Positions 1 through 5,450 of a stretch of DNA of 9,341 nt are shown piece after piece. Source of the DNA: CAZVFH01 sp964626415. Lineage in GTDB: Bacteria; Patescibacteriota; UBA1384; XYA2-FULL-43-10; CAINNR01. The DNA lies in NCBI GenBank assembly GCA_964626415.1, contig CAZVFH010000029.1, positions 1 through 9,341 on the forward strand. Direction: 5' to 3'. The first letter of the stretch is position 1, and the number at the start of each line of letters is the position of its first letter. The position numbers and the translations under genes are program-made. The notes under the pieces are model-generated. The model saw only the letters and a program-made list of their open reading frames with translations, was not told the DNA's origin and searched no databases.

Positions 1-257
1 GCCAACCGGTTTATGTCGAAGGTCGTCTGCAAACAAGAAATTGGGAAGGGCAAGATGGTGTAAAACGATATAGAACAGAAATAGTGGCTGACAACTTTAT
101 CCTCCTTGGTCGCAAAAGCGATAGTGGCGGATATGAAGCACCGAGAGCGGAAAAGTCAACTAACACCGAAGAAAAGCCGGCAGATGCTGTGGAAAAACCA
201 GCGGAGAAACCAGCCGCCGACAGCGAAGAAATTGATATAAATGATATTCCGTTTTAA
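1..257 (+). CDS. ssb: Single-stranded DNA-binding protein, C-terminal part (5' end outside window)
   Basis: SSB coats single-stranded DNA in replication, repair and recombination and recruits partners through its acidic tail. The open frame begins at base 3 and ends at TAA 255-257, giving 84 residues. The first ~40 residues match the end of the SSB OB fold (VYVEGRLQTRNWEG, then a YRTEIVADNFILLG strand). A low-complexity Glu/Lys/Ala/Pro linker follows. The protein ends in IDINDIPF, a clear form of the DDDIPF tail that binds SSB partner proteins. In many bacteria ssb lies between rpsF and rpsR, and rpsR is the next gene here, so rpsF is expected just left of the window. The identification is firm; only the N-terminal part of the OB fold is missing, cut by the window edge. 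Confidence 0.95.
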   Translation, partial: QPVYVEGRLQTRNWEGQDGVKRYRTEIVADNFILLGRKSDSGGYEAPRAEKSTNTEEKPADAVEKPAEKPAADSEEIDINDIPF

Positions 258-278
258 TAATAATTTGAACCGAGGATT

Positions 279-360
279 GCGAGCTCTTACCAAATTTCGA
301 CGGTTGCAAGCGCCTTCGCCAGCGGCGAGGAAAGCGCCTAGAAATTTGGCAAGAGCCCGC
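279..360. repeat. Long imperfect hairpin in the ssb-rpsR gap
   Basis: The arms 279-298 and 341-360 are complementary over 20 positions with two mismatches (GCGAGCTCTTACCAAATTTC against GAAATTTGGCAAGAGCCCGC). Inside them, GCGC 310-313 pairs with 334-337 and 314-320 pairs with 324-330 around an AGC loop, with an AAA bulge. It fills most of the 140-nt gap and no U-run follows, so it is not a plain intrinsic terminator. It could be a ribosomal-protein binding site, an RNA processing site or a mobile palindrome; the sequence does not decide between these. Confidence 0.7.
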
Positions 361-397
361 AAAAATGATTTCGTAATTCAAGATAACAAAGAACTTT

Positions 398-616
398 ATG
401 CAAAATGTATTTAACCGCAAAAAATGTTTTTTTTGCAAGTCCAAAATTGAAGAAATTGATTACAAAGACACTCAAACATTGTCTCGTTATTTGAATCGCT
501 GGTCAAAAATTGAGGTTTCAGCCAGAACCGGAACCTGCTCAAAACACCAGCGACTCCTTTCAACAGCGATAAAACGGGCAAGAGAATTGGCACTGCTTCC
601 TTATGTGTCGAGATAG
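398..616 (+). CDS. rpsR: 30S ribosomal protein S18
   Basis: S18 is a small-subunit protein of the platform that binds as a heterodimer with S6. The 72-residue product has the normal family length and carries the signature TGTCSKHQRLLSTAIKRARE followed by LALLPYV. Cys10, Cys13, Cys47 and His50 form a CxxC...CxxH set, matching the zinc-binding form of S18. The ATG at 398 is chosen because the protein then starts just before the conserved CFFC segment. Only a weak purine stretch (AAAGAAC) lies upstream, so the ribosome binding site is poor. It follows ssb by 140 nt, filled mostly by a hairpin, and is followed by another large hairpin before efp. Confidence 0.97.
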   Translation: MQNVFNRKKCFFCKSKIEEIDYKDTQTLSRYLNRWSKIEVSARTGTCSKHQRLLSTAIKRARELALLPYVSR

Positions 617-627
617 TTGATATTCGA

Positions 628-701
628 ACACAAATCTATACACAAATAAGCACAAATTGTTTCAGGAATTTATTTGTGAAAATTTGTGTATAGATTTGTG
701 T
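628..701. repeat. Modular inverted repeat between rpsR and efp (CACAAAT units)
   Basis: Bases 628-647 pair perfectly with 682-701 (20 bp), and 651-657 pairs with 672-678 (7 bp) around a 14-nt loop. Each arm holds three copies of an 8/7-base unit, ACACAAAT or CACAAAT, at about 11-12 base intervals. The hairpin ends 15 bases before the efp ATG. It has no U-run, so it is more likely a repeat element, processing site or translational control structure than a terminator. It belongs with the hairpin in the groS-groL gap (4240-4331), which has the same layout. Confidence 0.85.
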
Positions 702-716
702 ATTAATTTCCTCTTA

Positions 717-1277
717 ATGCTATCACTCACTGATCTAAAAATTGGCACTAAAATAATAAATGACGGCGCACCGTGCGTCGTGGTTTTCTCAGAACATTCA
801 AAAATGGGTCGCGGCGGGGCGGTAATGCGAACGAAGTTGAAAAATCTCTTGACTGGTGCATCAATTTCTAAGACATTTCAAGGATCGGATAAAATCGAGC
901 CGGCACAGCTCTCGAAAAAATCTGCCCAATTTCTTTATGTTGATGCCGAATGTGGACATTTCATGGACTCTTTGACTTACGAACAATTTGAGATCCCCCT
1001 TACTCAAATTAAGGAACAGCTTGGCTTTATGGCCGAAAACTCCGAGGTTGAAATTGATTATTTTAGAGAAACCCCGATTTCAATTGAACTGCCAATTAAA
1101 ATGACATTTGAAGTCATTAATGCTCCCCCAGCAGTTCGCGGTAACAGCGCAGGAGCAATTACAAAAACAGTCAAAATTTCAACCGGCAAAGAACTCTCCG
1201 CCCCGATTTTTATTAAAATTGGTGATAAAATTGTTGTAGATACCAGAAACGGCTCTTATGTAGAAAGAGCCAATTAA
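717..1277 (+). CDS. efp: Translation elongation factor P
   Basis: EF-P binds between the P and E sites of the ribosome and relieves stalling at polyproline stretches. The 186-residue product has the usual EF-P length: an N-terminal KOW-like domain (about 1-63) with the RTKLKNLLTG motif, then two OB domains, ending in the conserved GSYVERA. The tip of the first domain reads SKMGRGGAVM, with arginine at residue 32. E. coli has a modified lysine (Lys34) in this loop, and the EarP-modified branch has a rhamnosylated Arg32, but with different surroundings. The ATG at 717 is chosen over an upstream in-frame start at 657 because MLSLTDLKIGTK aligns with the family start and the upstream extension lies inside the inverted repeat. 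No Shine-Dalgarno is seen; TTCCTCTTA precedes the ATG. Confidence 0.96.
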   Translation: MLSLTDLKIGTKIINDGAPCVVVFSEHSKMGRGGAVMRTKLKNLLTGASISKTFQGSDKIEPAQLSKKSAQFLYVDAECGHFMDSLTYEQFEIPLTQIKEQLGFMAENSEVEIDYFRETPISIELPIKMTFEVINAPPAVRGNSAGAITKTVKISTGKELSAPIFIKIGDKIVVDTRNGSYVERAN

Positions 1278-1284
1278 AACACAG

Positions 1285-1392
1285 AAAATTCGAAGCACGA
1301 AATCCGAAATCCGAAACAAATTCGAATAAAATAAAATTCAAAATACGGAACTGTTTCGTGCTTCGATATTCGAATTTCGAATTTAGAATTTT
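1285..1392. repeat. Degenerate TTCGAA/CGAAAT repeat with inverted arms
   Basis: This AT-rich tract fills the efp-PRC gap with repeated CGAAATC, TTCGAA and AAATTCG units. Bases 1290-1302 (TCGAAGCACGAAA) pair perfectly with 1354-1366, and AAAATTC 1285-1291 recurs inverted as GAATTTT 1386-1392. It ends six bases before the next start codon and codes for nothing recognisable. The GAAGCAC core resembles the AAGCAC joint of the other hairpin elements in this window. Confidence 0.7.
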
Positions 1393-1397
1393 ACACT

Positions 1398-1916
1398 ATG
1401 CTTATCGAATTCTCCAAAATCATTAAACTGCCAATCTACGAACTAAAAACCCAGCAAAAAGTCGGGCGGTTTTTCGACTTTTTTGTTAGTGACGATGATG
1501 GCACAATTGAAGCGGCAATTGCCAAACCGGCCGGATTCTTTTCTAAATTAAAATTTGTCTCAAAAAAAGAGATTGTTGAAATTTCTAAGGTAGCGATAAT
1601 AGTTCAAAATGAAGATTCGTTGGTTGATTCCAGCGAGCTTGTGCGTCTGCACAAAAAAGAAAAAAGTCGACCGAAAATCATCGGGGCAAGAGTAGTAACC
1701 AAAAATAACGATTATTTAGGTCGCGTTTATGATTATGTTCTCGACAGTTTAACCCTAACAATTGTTCGGCTCTACGCCGCCAAACTTTGGGACCAAAGAA
1801 TAATTCCAGCATCATCAATCGTTAAAATTGAAAAAAATAAAATCATCGTCAAAGATAATTTCGAGGTGGCAAAACTAGAGCCCCTCCCTGCCGGCGCCAA
1901 AACCAAACTGGCATAA
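1398..1916 (+). CDS. Tandem PRC-barrel domain protein
   Basis: The 172-residue product shows two PRC-barrel-like halves. The first (about residues 4-80) contains LPIYELKTQQKVGRFFDFFV and a KFVSKKEIVEISKVAIIV strand. The second (about 93-155) contains GARVVTKNNDYLGRVYDYVL and QRIIPASSIVKIEKNKIIV. PRC barrels are small beta folds found in the RimM C-terminus, in photosynthetic reaction centre subunit H and in YrrD-like proteins, usually as adaptors. There is no signal peptide or membrane segment, so it is probably cytoplasmic. The neighbourhood of rpsR and efp fits a link to translation or RNA processing, but that is only context. No Shine-Dalgarno is visible because the repeat runs up to position 1392. 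The stop codon lies inside the T-run of the terminator for the converging gene at 2035-2409. Confidence 0.8.
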   Translation: MLIEFSKIIKLPIYELKTQQKVGRFFDFFVSDDDGTIEAAIAKPAGFFSKLKFVSKKEIVEISKVAIIVQNEDSLVDSSELVRLHKKEKSRPKIIGARVVTKNNDYLGRVYDYVLDSLTLTIVRLYAAKLWDQRIIPASSIVKIEKNKIIVKDNFEVAKLEPLPAGAKTKLA

Positions 1917-1940
1917 AAAAACGAAGTCAGAGTGACTTCG
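1915..1940 (-). terminator. Intrinsic terminator of the 124-aa gene
   Basis: On the - strand an 8-bp perfect stem (CGAAGTCA/TGACTTCG, 1922-1929 with 1933-1940) with a 3-nt loop is followed by seven T. It lies about 95 nt past the stop of the gene at 2035-2409. On the + strand there is no T-run, so it mainly serves the leftward transcript. Its T-run overlaps the stop codon of the PRC-barrel gene. Confidence 0.8.
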
Positions 1941-2034
1941 AAAGGAGATAACACTCTTAAATTAACAATACCTTCGAACTACAAAATTAATGAAAATCTG
2001 TCATGCTTGACTTACATCCTATGTTTTCAATTTC

Positions 2035-2409
2035 TCAGTAATTTGCTGGAAATTCCGAAACTAGTTCGTGGCGAGAATCTGTATTTCGTAATTCAAAGTA
2101 AGACCCAGTTTCACCACCATCAATTATCCCCTCTGGTATCCCCCTTGGCATTCTATCGCCAGTAATTAGAACAGATAAAACTTCTTGTGTAGATGGTGCA
2201 TTTCTGGCCGAACGCGATTCAAGAAAACAATAAAGTCGAAATCTTAGTTCAGGAATTTGTTCCTCAGTAATTTCCAGAAACAGTAAATACGGTTCATTTT
2301 CTGGCACGTCTACTATTGGGCATAAGCCAAACTCAGACAATAATTGCTCCAATAATCGAATTGTTTGCTCTTTTTTAGAACATGGACGGGTTATTTGAGT
2401 TCTCGCCAT
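2035..2409 (-). CDS. Hypothetical protein, 124 aa
   Basis: I do not recognise this family. The ATG at 2409 has an excellent Shine-Dalgarno, AGGAGG at 2417-2422, seven bases upstream, and the gene has its own promoter and terminator, so it is very likely expressed. The N-terminal half looks helical (EQTIRLLEQLLSEFGL), then comes a strand-like segment YLLFLEI and a second helix, EQIPELRFRLYCFLESR. The C-terminal third is polar and glycine-rich. No signal peptide, membrane segment or catalytic motif is seen. It resembles the 111-aa protein at 4920-5255 in segment order (LLxxxG, a short strand ending in an acidic/Ile pair, then (I/L)PxLRxxL), suggesting distant paralogy. It is separated from groL by a strong hairpin terminator. 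Confidence 0.75.
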   Translation of the reverse strand: MARTQITRPCSKKEQTIRLLEQLLSEFGLCPIVDVPENEPYLLFLEITEEQIPELRFRLYCFLESRSARNAPSTQEVLSVLITGDRMPRGIPEGIIDGGETGSYFELRNTDSRHELVSEFPANY

Positions 2410-2439
2410 ATCCTATCCTCCTTTTGCGTATACGTAAAT

Positions 2440-2468
2440 AGCATAGCAAAAAAAATCATTTTCAACAA
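2440..2468 (-). promoter_or_regulatory. Promoter of the 124-aa gene
   Basis: Reading leftward, TTGTTG (2463-2468) and TATGCT (2440-2445) are 17 bp apart. The -35 box overlaps the edge of the groL terminator hairpin by two bases. An 8-base palindrome, CGTATACG, lies in the leader upstream of the AGGAGG. The match is moderate. Confidence 0.5.
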
Positions 2469-2508
2469 GCAAAAATCCCCAAGGTGAAAACCAAGGGGAT
2501 TTTTGCTT
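2467..2508. terminator. Bidirectional intrinsic terminator after groL
   Basis: A 14-bp perfect stem (AAGCAAAAATCCCC 2467-2480 with 2495-2508) closes over an AA/AA internal loop, a GGT/ACC stem and a GAAA loop. The CCCC/GGGG core is followed by ATTTTTGCTT on both strands, so it can work in either direction. For the leftward groL transcript it lies about 65 nt past the stop codon and insulates the next gene. Confidence 0.85.
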
Positions 2509-2533
2509 AATTGATTCTATCAGCGTTATTTCA

Positions 2534-2555
2534 GCCTGCCTGCCGGCAGGCAGGC
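2534..2555. repeat. 22-bp perfect GC-rich palindrome downstream of groL
   Basis: Bases 2534-2544 (GCCTGCCTGCC) are the exact reverse complement of 2545-2555. The palindrome stands out by its GC content from the AT-rich surroundings. It is flanked by an 8-base direct repeat ATCAGCGT at 2519-2526 and 2563-2570. From memory, palindromes with this CCTGCC core are common short repeats in CPR and some other genomes. Confidence 0.8.
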
Positions 2556-2573
2556 GTAAAAAATCAGCGTAGT

Positions 2574-4211
2574 TTACATTCCCATCATAGACGGATCCAT
2601 TCCACCTCCCATCGGTGGCATTCCGGCTGGTGGATTTTTCTCTGGTTTTTCGGCAACTGCCGCTTCGGTTGTCAGAAACATTGCGGCAACTGATGCAGCA
2701 TTTTGCAAAGCAGAACGAGTAACTTTTGCTGGATCGATAATTCCGAATTTCATCATATTACCGTACTCATCGGTCTCGGCATTGTAACCATCACCGGCAG
2801 AAAGCGCCCGAACTTTTTCAATTACCACGCCGCCGTCAACGCCGGCATTTTCAGCAATCAATCGTATCGGTTCTTCAAGCGCCCGACGAACAATTTCAAT
2901 GCCAATCGCTTGATCGCCCTCTAATTTCAATTCAAGAAGTTCCGGAATCGCATCAATCAGTGCCACGCCGCCGCCAGAGACAATTCCCTCGGCGATCGCC
3001 GCCTTTGTCGCCTCAACCGCGTCTTCAACCCGATGCTTTTTCTCTTTTTGCTCAACCTCCGTCGCCGCACCGACTTTAATAATTCCAACACCGCCGGAAA
3101 GTTTAGCAAGTCGCTCCTGCAATTTCTCTTTATCATATTCTGAAGTGGTTTTTTCAATTTGTTTTTTTATCACATCAATTCTGGTTTTAATTTCAACTGC
3201 TCGACCCTTACCACCAATGATTGTTGTTTTATCTTTATCGGCGACAATTTTTCGCGCCGAGCCGAGCATTTCCACCGTCGCTTTATCTAATTTGACGCCA
3301 GTTTCCTCGGAGATAACTTGACCGTTAGTTAAAACCGCCAAATCATCAAGCATCTCTTTTTTCCGATCGCCAAATCCCGGCGCCTTTAAAGCTAAGACAT
3401 TAAATGATCCGCGAAGTTTATTTAAAACCAAAGTTGTTAACGCTTCGCCATCAACATCTTCGGCAATAATTACTAATTCTTTTCCCCCCGACTGCGCCAG
3501 CGATTCGAGAAGCGGCAAAATTTCGGAAATTGAGGAAATTTTTTTATCAGTCAAAAGAATTTTTGGATTTTCATAAACCGCTTCCATTCGCGAAGTGTCG
3601 GTGATCATATAGGGCGAAATATAGCCATTATCAAACTGCATGCCTTCGACGACTTCCTTTGAGAGCCCAAAAGTGTTTGAGTCCTCAACGGCGATAACGC
3701 CGTCTTTGCCGACTTCATCCATAACTTCGGCAATTAAATTGCCAACTTCGACATCAGCGGCAGAAATTGAAGCTACTTGGGCGATTTCATTTTTGCCGGC
3801 AACAACTTTTGAATTCTTTTTTATCACTTCGATAACTTTTTCCGTCGCTTTTTCAATTCCAATTCGAATCGCCATTGGATTTGCGCCAGCGGCAACATTT
3901 TTAAGCCCAGAATTGATCATTGACTGGGCTAAAATCGTCGCTGTTGTAGTTCCATCGCCGGCAGCATCATTGGTTTTTTCGGCGACTTCTTTTACCAGTT
4001 GCGCTCCCATATCCTCGAATTTGTCGGTTAGTTCGATCTCTTTGGCAATCGTTACACCGTCGTTGGTAATTGTCGGCGCGCCATAACCCTTATCCAAAAT
4101 TACATTTCGGCCTTTCGGTCCAAGTGTAATTTTAACCGTTTCGGCAAGTTTATTAACGCCGATCTGCAAACCCTTCCTTGCATCTTCTCCAAATTTGATA
4201 TCTTTTGCCAT
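2574..4211 (-). CDS. groL: Chaperonin GroEL (60 kDa)
   Basis: GroEL forms the double-ring ATP-dependent folding chamber that works with GroES. The product is 545 residues, close to the E. coli length. It begins MAKDIKFGEDARKGL, has the nucleotide motifs TLGPKGRNV (residues 29-37) and GDGTTTA (85-91, with the metal-binding Asp86), RVEDAVEAT (394-402) with catalytic Asp397, and ends in a Gly/Met-rich tail (GMPPMGGGMDPSMMGM). The start at 4211 is chosen because it matches the family start and AAAGGA lies six bases upstream; the longer open frame reaching 4274 runs into an inverted repeat. It is second in an operon with groS, across a 127-nt gap holding a large hairpin. No CIRCE/HrcA operator is seen upstream of the pair. 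Confidence 0.98.
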   Translation of the reverse strand: MAKDIKFGEDARKGLQIGVNKLAETVKITLGPKGRNVILDKGYGAPTITNDGVTIAKEIELTDKFEDMGAQLVKEVAEKTNDAAGDGTTTATILAQSMINSGLKNVAAGANPMAIRIGIEKATEKVIEVIKKNSKVVAGKNEIAQVASISAADVEVGNLIAEVMDEVGKDGVIAVEDSNTFGLSKEVVEGMQFDNGYISPYMITDTSRMEAVYENPKILLTDKKISSISEILPLLESLAQSGGKELVIIAEDVDGEALTTLVLNKLRGSFNVLALKAPGFGDRKKEMLDDLAVLTNGQVISEETGVKLDKATVEMLGSARKIVADKDKTTIIGGKGRAVEIKTRIDVIKKQIEKTTSEYDKEKLQERLAKLSGGVGIIKVGAATEVEQKEKKHRVEDAVEATKAAIAEGIVSGGGVALIDAIPELLELKLEGDQAIGIEIVRRALEEPIRLIAENAGVDGGVVIEKVRALSAGDGYNAETDEYGNMMKFGIIDPAKVTRSALQNAASVAAMFLTTEAAVAEKPEKNPPAGMPPMGGGMDPSMMGM

Positions 4212-4239
4212 TTGATTCCTTTCGTTTTTTTTAGTTGAG

Positions 4240-4331
4240 ATTCTAACACTGACTCGACTACACTGACAAAGCACTGACTGGATAATTCATTTGTCAGTGA
4301 AAAGTCAGTGTGGCAAAGTCAGTGTTAGAAT
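4240..4331. repeat. Modular inverted repeat in the groS-groL gap (CACTGAC units)
   Basis: Bases 4240-4254 pair perfectly with 4317-4331 (15 bp), 4260-4267 with 4304-4311 (8 bp), and 4272-4278 with 4293-4299 (7 bp) around a 14-nt loop. Each arm has three CACTGAC/GTCAGTG units. The layout, the AAAGCAC joint and the loop length match the rpsR-efp hairpin although the unit sequence differs. In the groSL mRNA it would fold into a strong structure just upstream of the groL leader, and could affect the ratio of the two proteins or mRNA processing. Confidence 0.9.
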
Positions 4332-4338
4332 ATTCCAT

Positions 4339-4614
4339 TTAAAGAATCCCAAGTATATCCTCCTCTTTCACGATCTTATACTCTTTATCGTTAATTTTTA
4401 CCTCTTCGCCGGAGTATTTGCCATAAAGAACATTATCCCCAACTTTAACTGAAAATTGATACTCTTTGCCTTTAACAATTCCTGTCCCAAGCGCAACGAC
4501 TTTGCCCTCGCTTCGCTCCTCTTTGGCGCTGTCGGGAATAATAATGCCGGATTTTGTCACTTCTTCGGCAACCGCCGACTCAATTAAGACACGATCCGCA
4601 AGTGGTTTTAACAT
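4339..4614 (-). CDS. groS: Co-chaperonin GroES (10 kDa)
   Basis: GroES caps the GroEL chamber as a seven-membered ring. The 91-residue product has the family start MLKPLADRVLIE, the mobile loop region with TKSGIIIPDSAKEE (the GIII hydrophobic contact to GroEL), then GKVVALGTG, the VGDNVLYGKYSGEEV core and the C-terminal EEDILGIL. AAAGGAG lies five bases upstream of the ATG. It is first gene of the groSL operon, driven by the promoter at 4741-4769. The end of its leader resembles the groL leader closely. Confidence 0.97.
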   Translation of the reverse strand: MLKPLADRVLIESAVAEEVTKSGIIIPDSAKEERSEGKVVALGTGIVKGKEYQFSVKVGDNVLYGKYSGEEVKINDKEYKIVKEEDILGIL

Positions 4615-4644
4615 TTTTTCTCCTTTCGTTTTTAATTGAGATTC

Positions 4645-4712
4645 TCACACAGATCATTTACGCTGATTAGCACTGATTCGCATGTCTCATCTGCGTCTAT
4701 CTGCGAAAAAGA
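4645..4712. repeat. Degenerate member of the CACTGAT hairpin family in the groS leader
   Basis: The left arm carries CACAGAT, CGCTGAT and GCACTGAT. The right arm carries ATCTGCG twice and GATCAG. Pairing is imperfect (CGCTGAT against ATCTGCG), so this is a decayed or loosely paired copy. It lies in the transcribed leader between the groS promoter and its Shine-Dalgarno. The TTAGCACTG string here is part of the repeat and is not a CIRCE half-site. Confidence 0.6.
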
Positions 4713-4740
4713 TCAGAGCAAGAACATCATTGTATTTTTT

Positions 4741-4769
4741 ATTGTAAAGCAAACTTGACATTATTGCAA
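4741..4769 (-). promoter_or_regulatory. groSL promoter
   Basis: Reading leftward, TTGCAA (4764-4769) and TACAAT (4741-4746) are separated by exactly 17 bp. The start of transcription would be near 4735, leaving a ~120-nt leader that contains the degenerate repeat and ends in AAAGGAG. This is the housekeeping-type promoter nearest to groS, and no heat-shock operator overlaps it. Confidence 0.7.
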
Positions 4770-4782
4770 TAGTCGCGAAAAC

Positions 4783-4800
4783 AAAAAGGGCATCTGCCCT
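4783..4800 (-). terminator. Small intrinsic terminator just upstream of the groSL promoter
   Basis: On the - strand AGGGC-AGAT-GCCCT (4787-4800) is followed by five T. It is the third hairpin in a row downstream of the 111-aa gene and lies about 14 bp before the groSL -35 box, so it probably protects that promoter from read-through. Confidence 0.55.
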
Positions 4801-4813
4801 CATTCCCCCCAAA

Positions 4814-4858
4814 AAAAGAGAAAGTGGTGGCGCAGAAGGGGGTACCGCGCCACCACTT
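4814..4858 (-). terminator. Strong GC-rich hairpin terminator
   Basis: A perfect 12-bp stem, AAGTGGTGGCGC at 4822-4833 against 4847-4858, with a 13-nt loop. On the - strand it is followed by CTCTTTTTTT. On the + strand only ATAATTT follows, so it acts leftward. Confidence 0.7.
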
Positions 4859-4890
4859 ATAATTTACTAAATCGAAAAAAATTTGTCAAG

Positions 4891-4919
4891 AAAAAAACGA
4901 CTCACCATTAGCGAATCGT
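4891..4919 (-). terminator. Intrinsic terminator abutting the stop of the 111-aa gene
   Basis: On the - strand ACGATTC (4913-4919) pairs with GAGTCGT (4897-4903) with one G-T pair and a 9-nt loop, followed by a run of seven T. The stem begins right after the stop codon at 4920-4922. Confidence 0.75.
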
Positions 4920-5255
4920 CTATACTGGAGCATAACCCAATCTAGGCAAAGGAAATCGCTTTAATTCCCTTTCGGCTTTGATAAGCGTTGATTGTTCTTC
5001 TTCAGTAAGAATGAACAAATTAGAAGTAACATCGATACCATCTTCCAACTCATATCTATGTAAAAAAACTCGAAGTGCGGGCAAATGTTCTTGTGGACAA
5101 TCATTTATGTCCCAGTAGCAGAAACAACTCCTACGAAGCGTTTCGATTGGTTGTTGTTCATATTTGACACCCAAGCGATCAAGTAAAGAATTTAACTTTT
5201 CTGCGAATGCAACTATAGTTTCTCTATTTGCAAGAATTGTTAAATTATGTGTCAT
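4920..5255 (-). CDS. Hypothetical protein, 111 aa
   Basis: I do not recognise this family. The ATG at 5255 follows a purine-rich GAGAGGTGAGGTGAA that serves as Shine-Dalgarno, and a promoter lies just beyond. The N-terminal half is helical (ETIVAFAEKLNSLLDRLGV). A cysteine- and aromatic-rich segment follows (SCFCYWDINDC, residues about 44-54), then EHLPALRVFLHRYELEDGIDV and a NLFILTEEEQ segment. There is no signal peptide or membrane segment. The two close cysteines plus a third might bind metal, but no known zinc motif fits. Three hairpins with T-runs on the - strand follow the gene. The order of segments resembles the 124-aa protein on the other side of groSL. Confidence 0.75.
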   Translation of the reverse strand: MTHNLTILANRETIVAFAEKLNSLLDRLGVKYEQQPIETLRRSCFCYWDINDCPQEHLPALRVFLHRYELEDGIDVTSNLFILTEEEQSTLIKAERELKRFPLPRLGYAPV

Positions 5256-5291
5256 TTCACCTCACCTCTCTCGATTTCAGGTTGCAGTATT

Positions 5292-5319
5292 ATTATAACA
5301 CAAGAAAACAGCAAATCAA
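5292..5319 (-). promoter_or_regulatory. Promoter of the 111-aa gene
   Basis: Reading leftward, TTGATT (5314-5319) and a perfect TATAAT (5292-5297) are 16 bp apart. The expected start is near 5285, giving a ~30-nt leader with a strong Shine-Dalgarno. The -35 box overlaps the end of the nucleotidyltransferase remnant. Confidence 0.7.
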
Positions 5320-5448
5320 TCCCTTCTTGAATGCAAGCGGAGTTAGTTTTTGCAGACCTTTAGGCGAAGATGGGGAGTTTTTTTGTAAGTTTCGTTGCTT
5401 AAAATCCGTTTTAACTACCAATAAAACATTTTTTCTTAATAAAAAGTC
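5316..5448 (-). pseudogene. Decayed 3' end of a second nucleotidyltransferase gene
   Basis: Bases 5331-5393 match 6276-6338, the 3' end of the intact gene, at 53 of 63 positions by hand alignment. Translated leftward the remnant reads ETYKKTPHLRLKVCKN, stop, LRLHSRRD, stop. The intact gene reads ETYKITPRIRLKVSKNELRLHPFKD, so GAA has become TAA. Weaker similarity with at least one single-base indel continues to about 5448 (DFLLRKN against DFAERKM). There it stops, just before the left 52-bp repeat. Nothing of the rest of this copy is visible in the window. Confidence 0.8.
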
Positions 5449-5450
5449 GC

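Noticed and set aside
657..716. N-terminal extension of EF-P by 20 residues
   Set aside because: The extension is encoded by the right half of an inverted repeat, and family members start at the MLSLTDLK position.
1932..2165. 77-codon + strand frame after the PRC gene with an AAAGGAG nearby
   Set aside because: The AAAGGAG lies inside the frame with no start codon at a proper distance, and most of the frame is antisense to the end of the 124-aa gene.
3640..4086. 148-codon + strand open frame opposite groL
   Set aside because: It is the mirror of the conserved groL coding sequence, with serine/threonine-rich composition and no start signals.
4212..4274. N-terminal extension of GroEL
   Set aside because: GroEL starts at MAKDIKFG and a Shine-Dalgarno precedes it. 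The extension runs into the CACTGAC hairpin.
4640..4690. CIRCE/HrcA operator near groS (TTAGCACTG)
   Set aside because: The full TTAGCACTC-N9-GAGTGCTAA is absent. The string belongs to the degenerate CACTGAT repeat, which recurs at 7230 away from any chaperone gene.
4755..4790. + strand promoter from TTGACA at 4755
   Set aside because: No -10 box lies at a suitable distance and no + strand gene follows.
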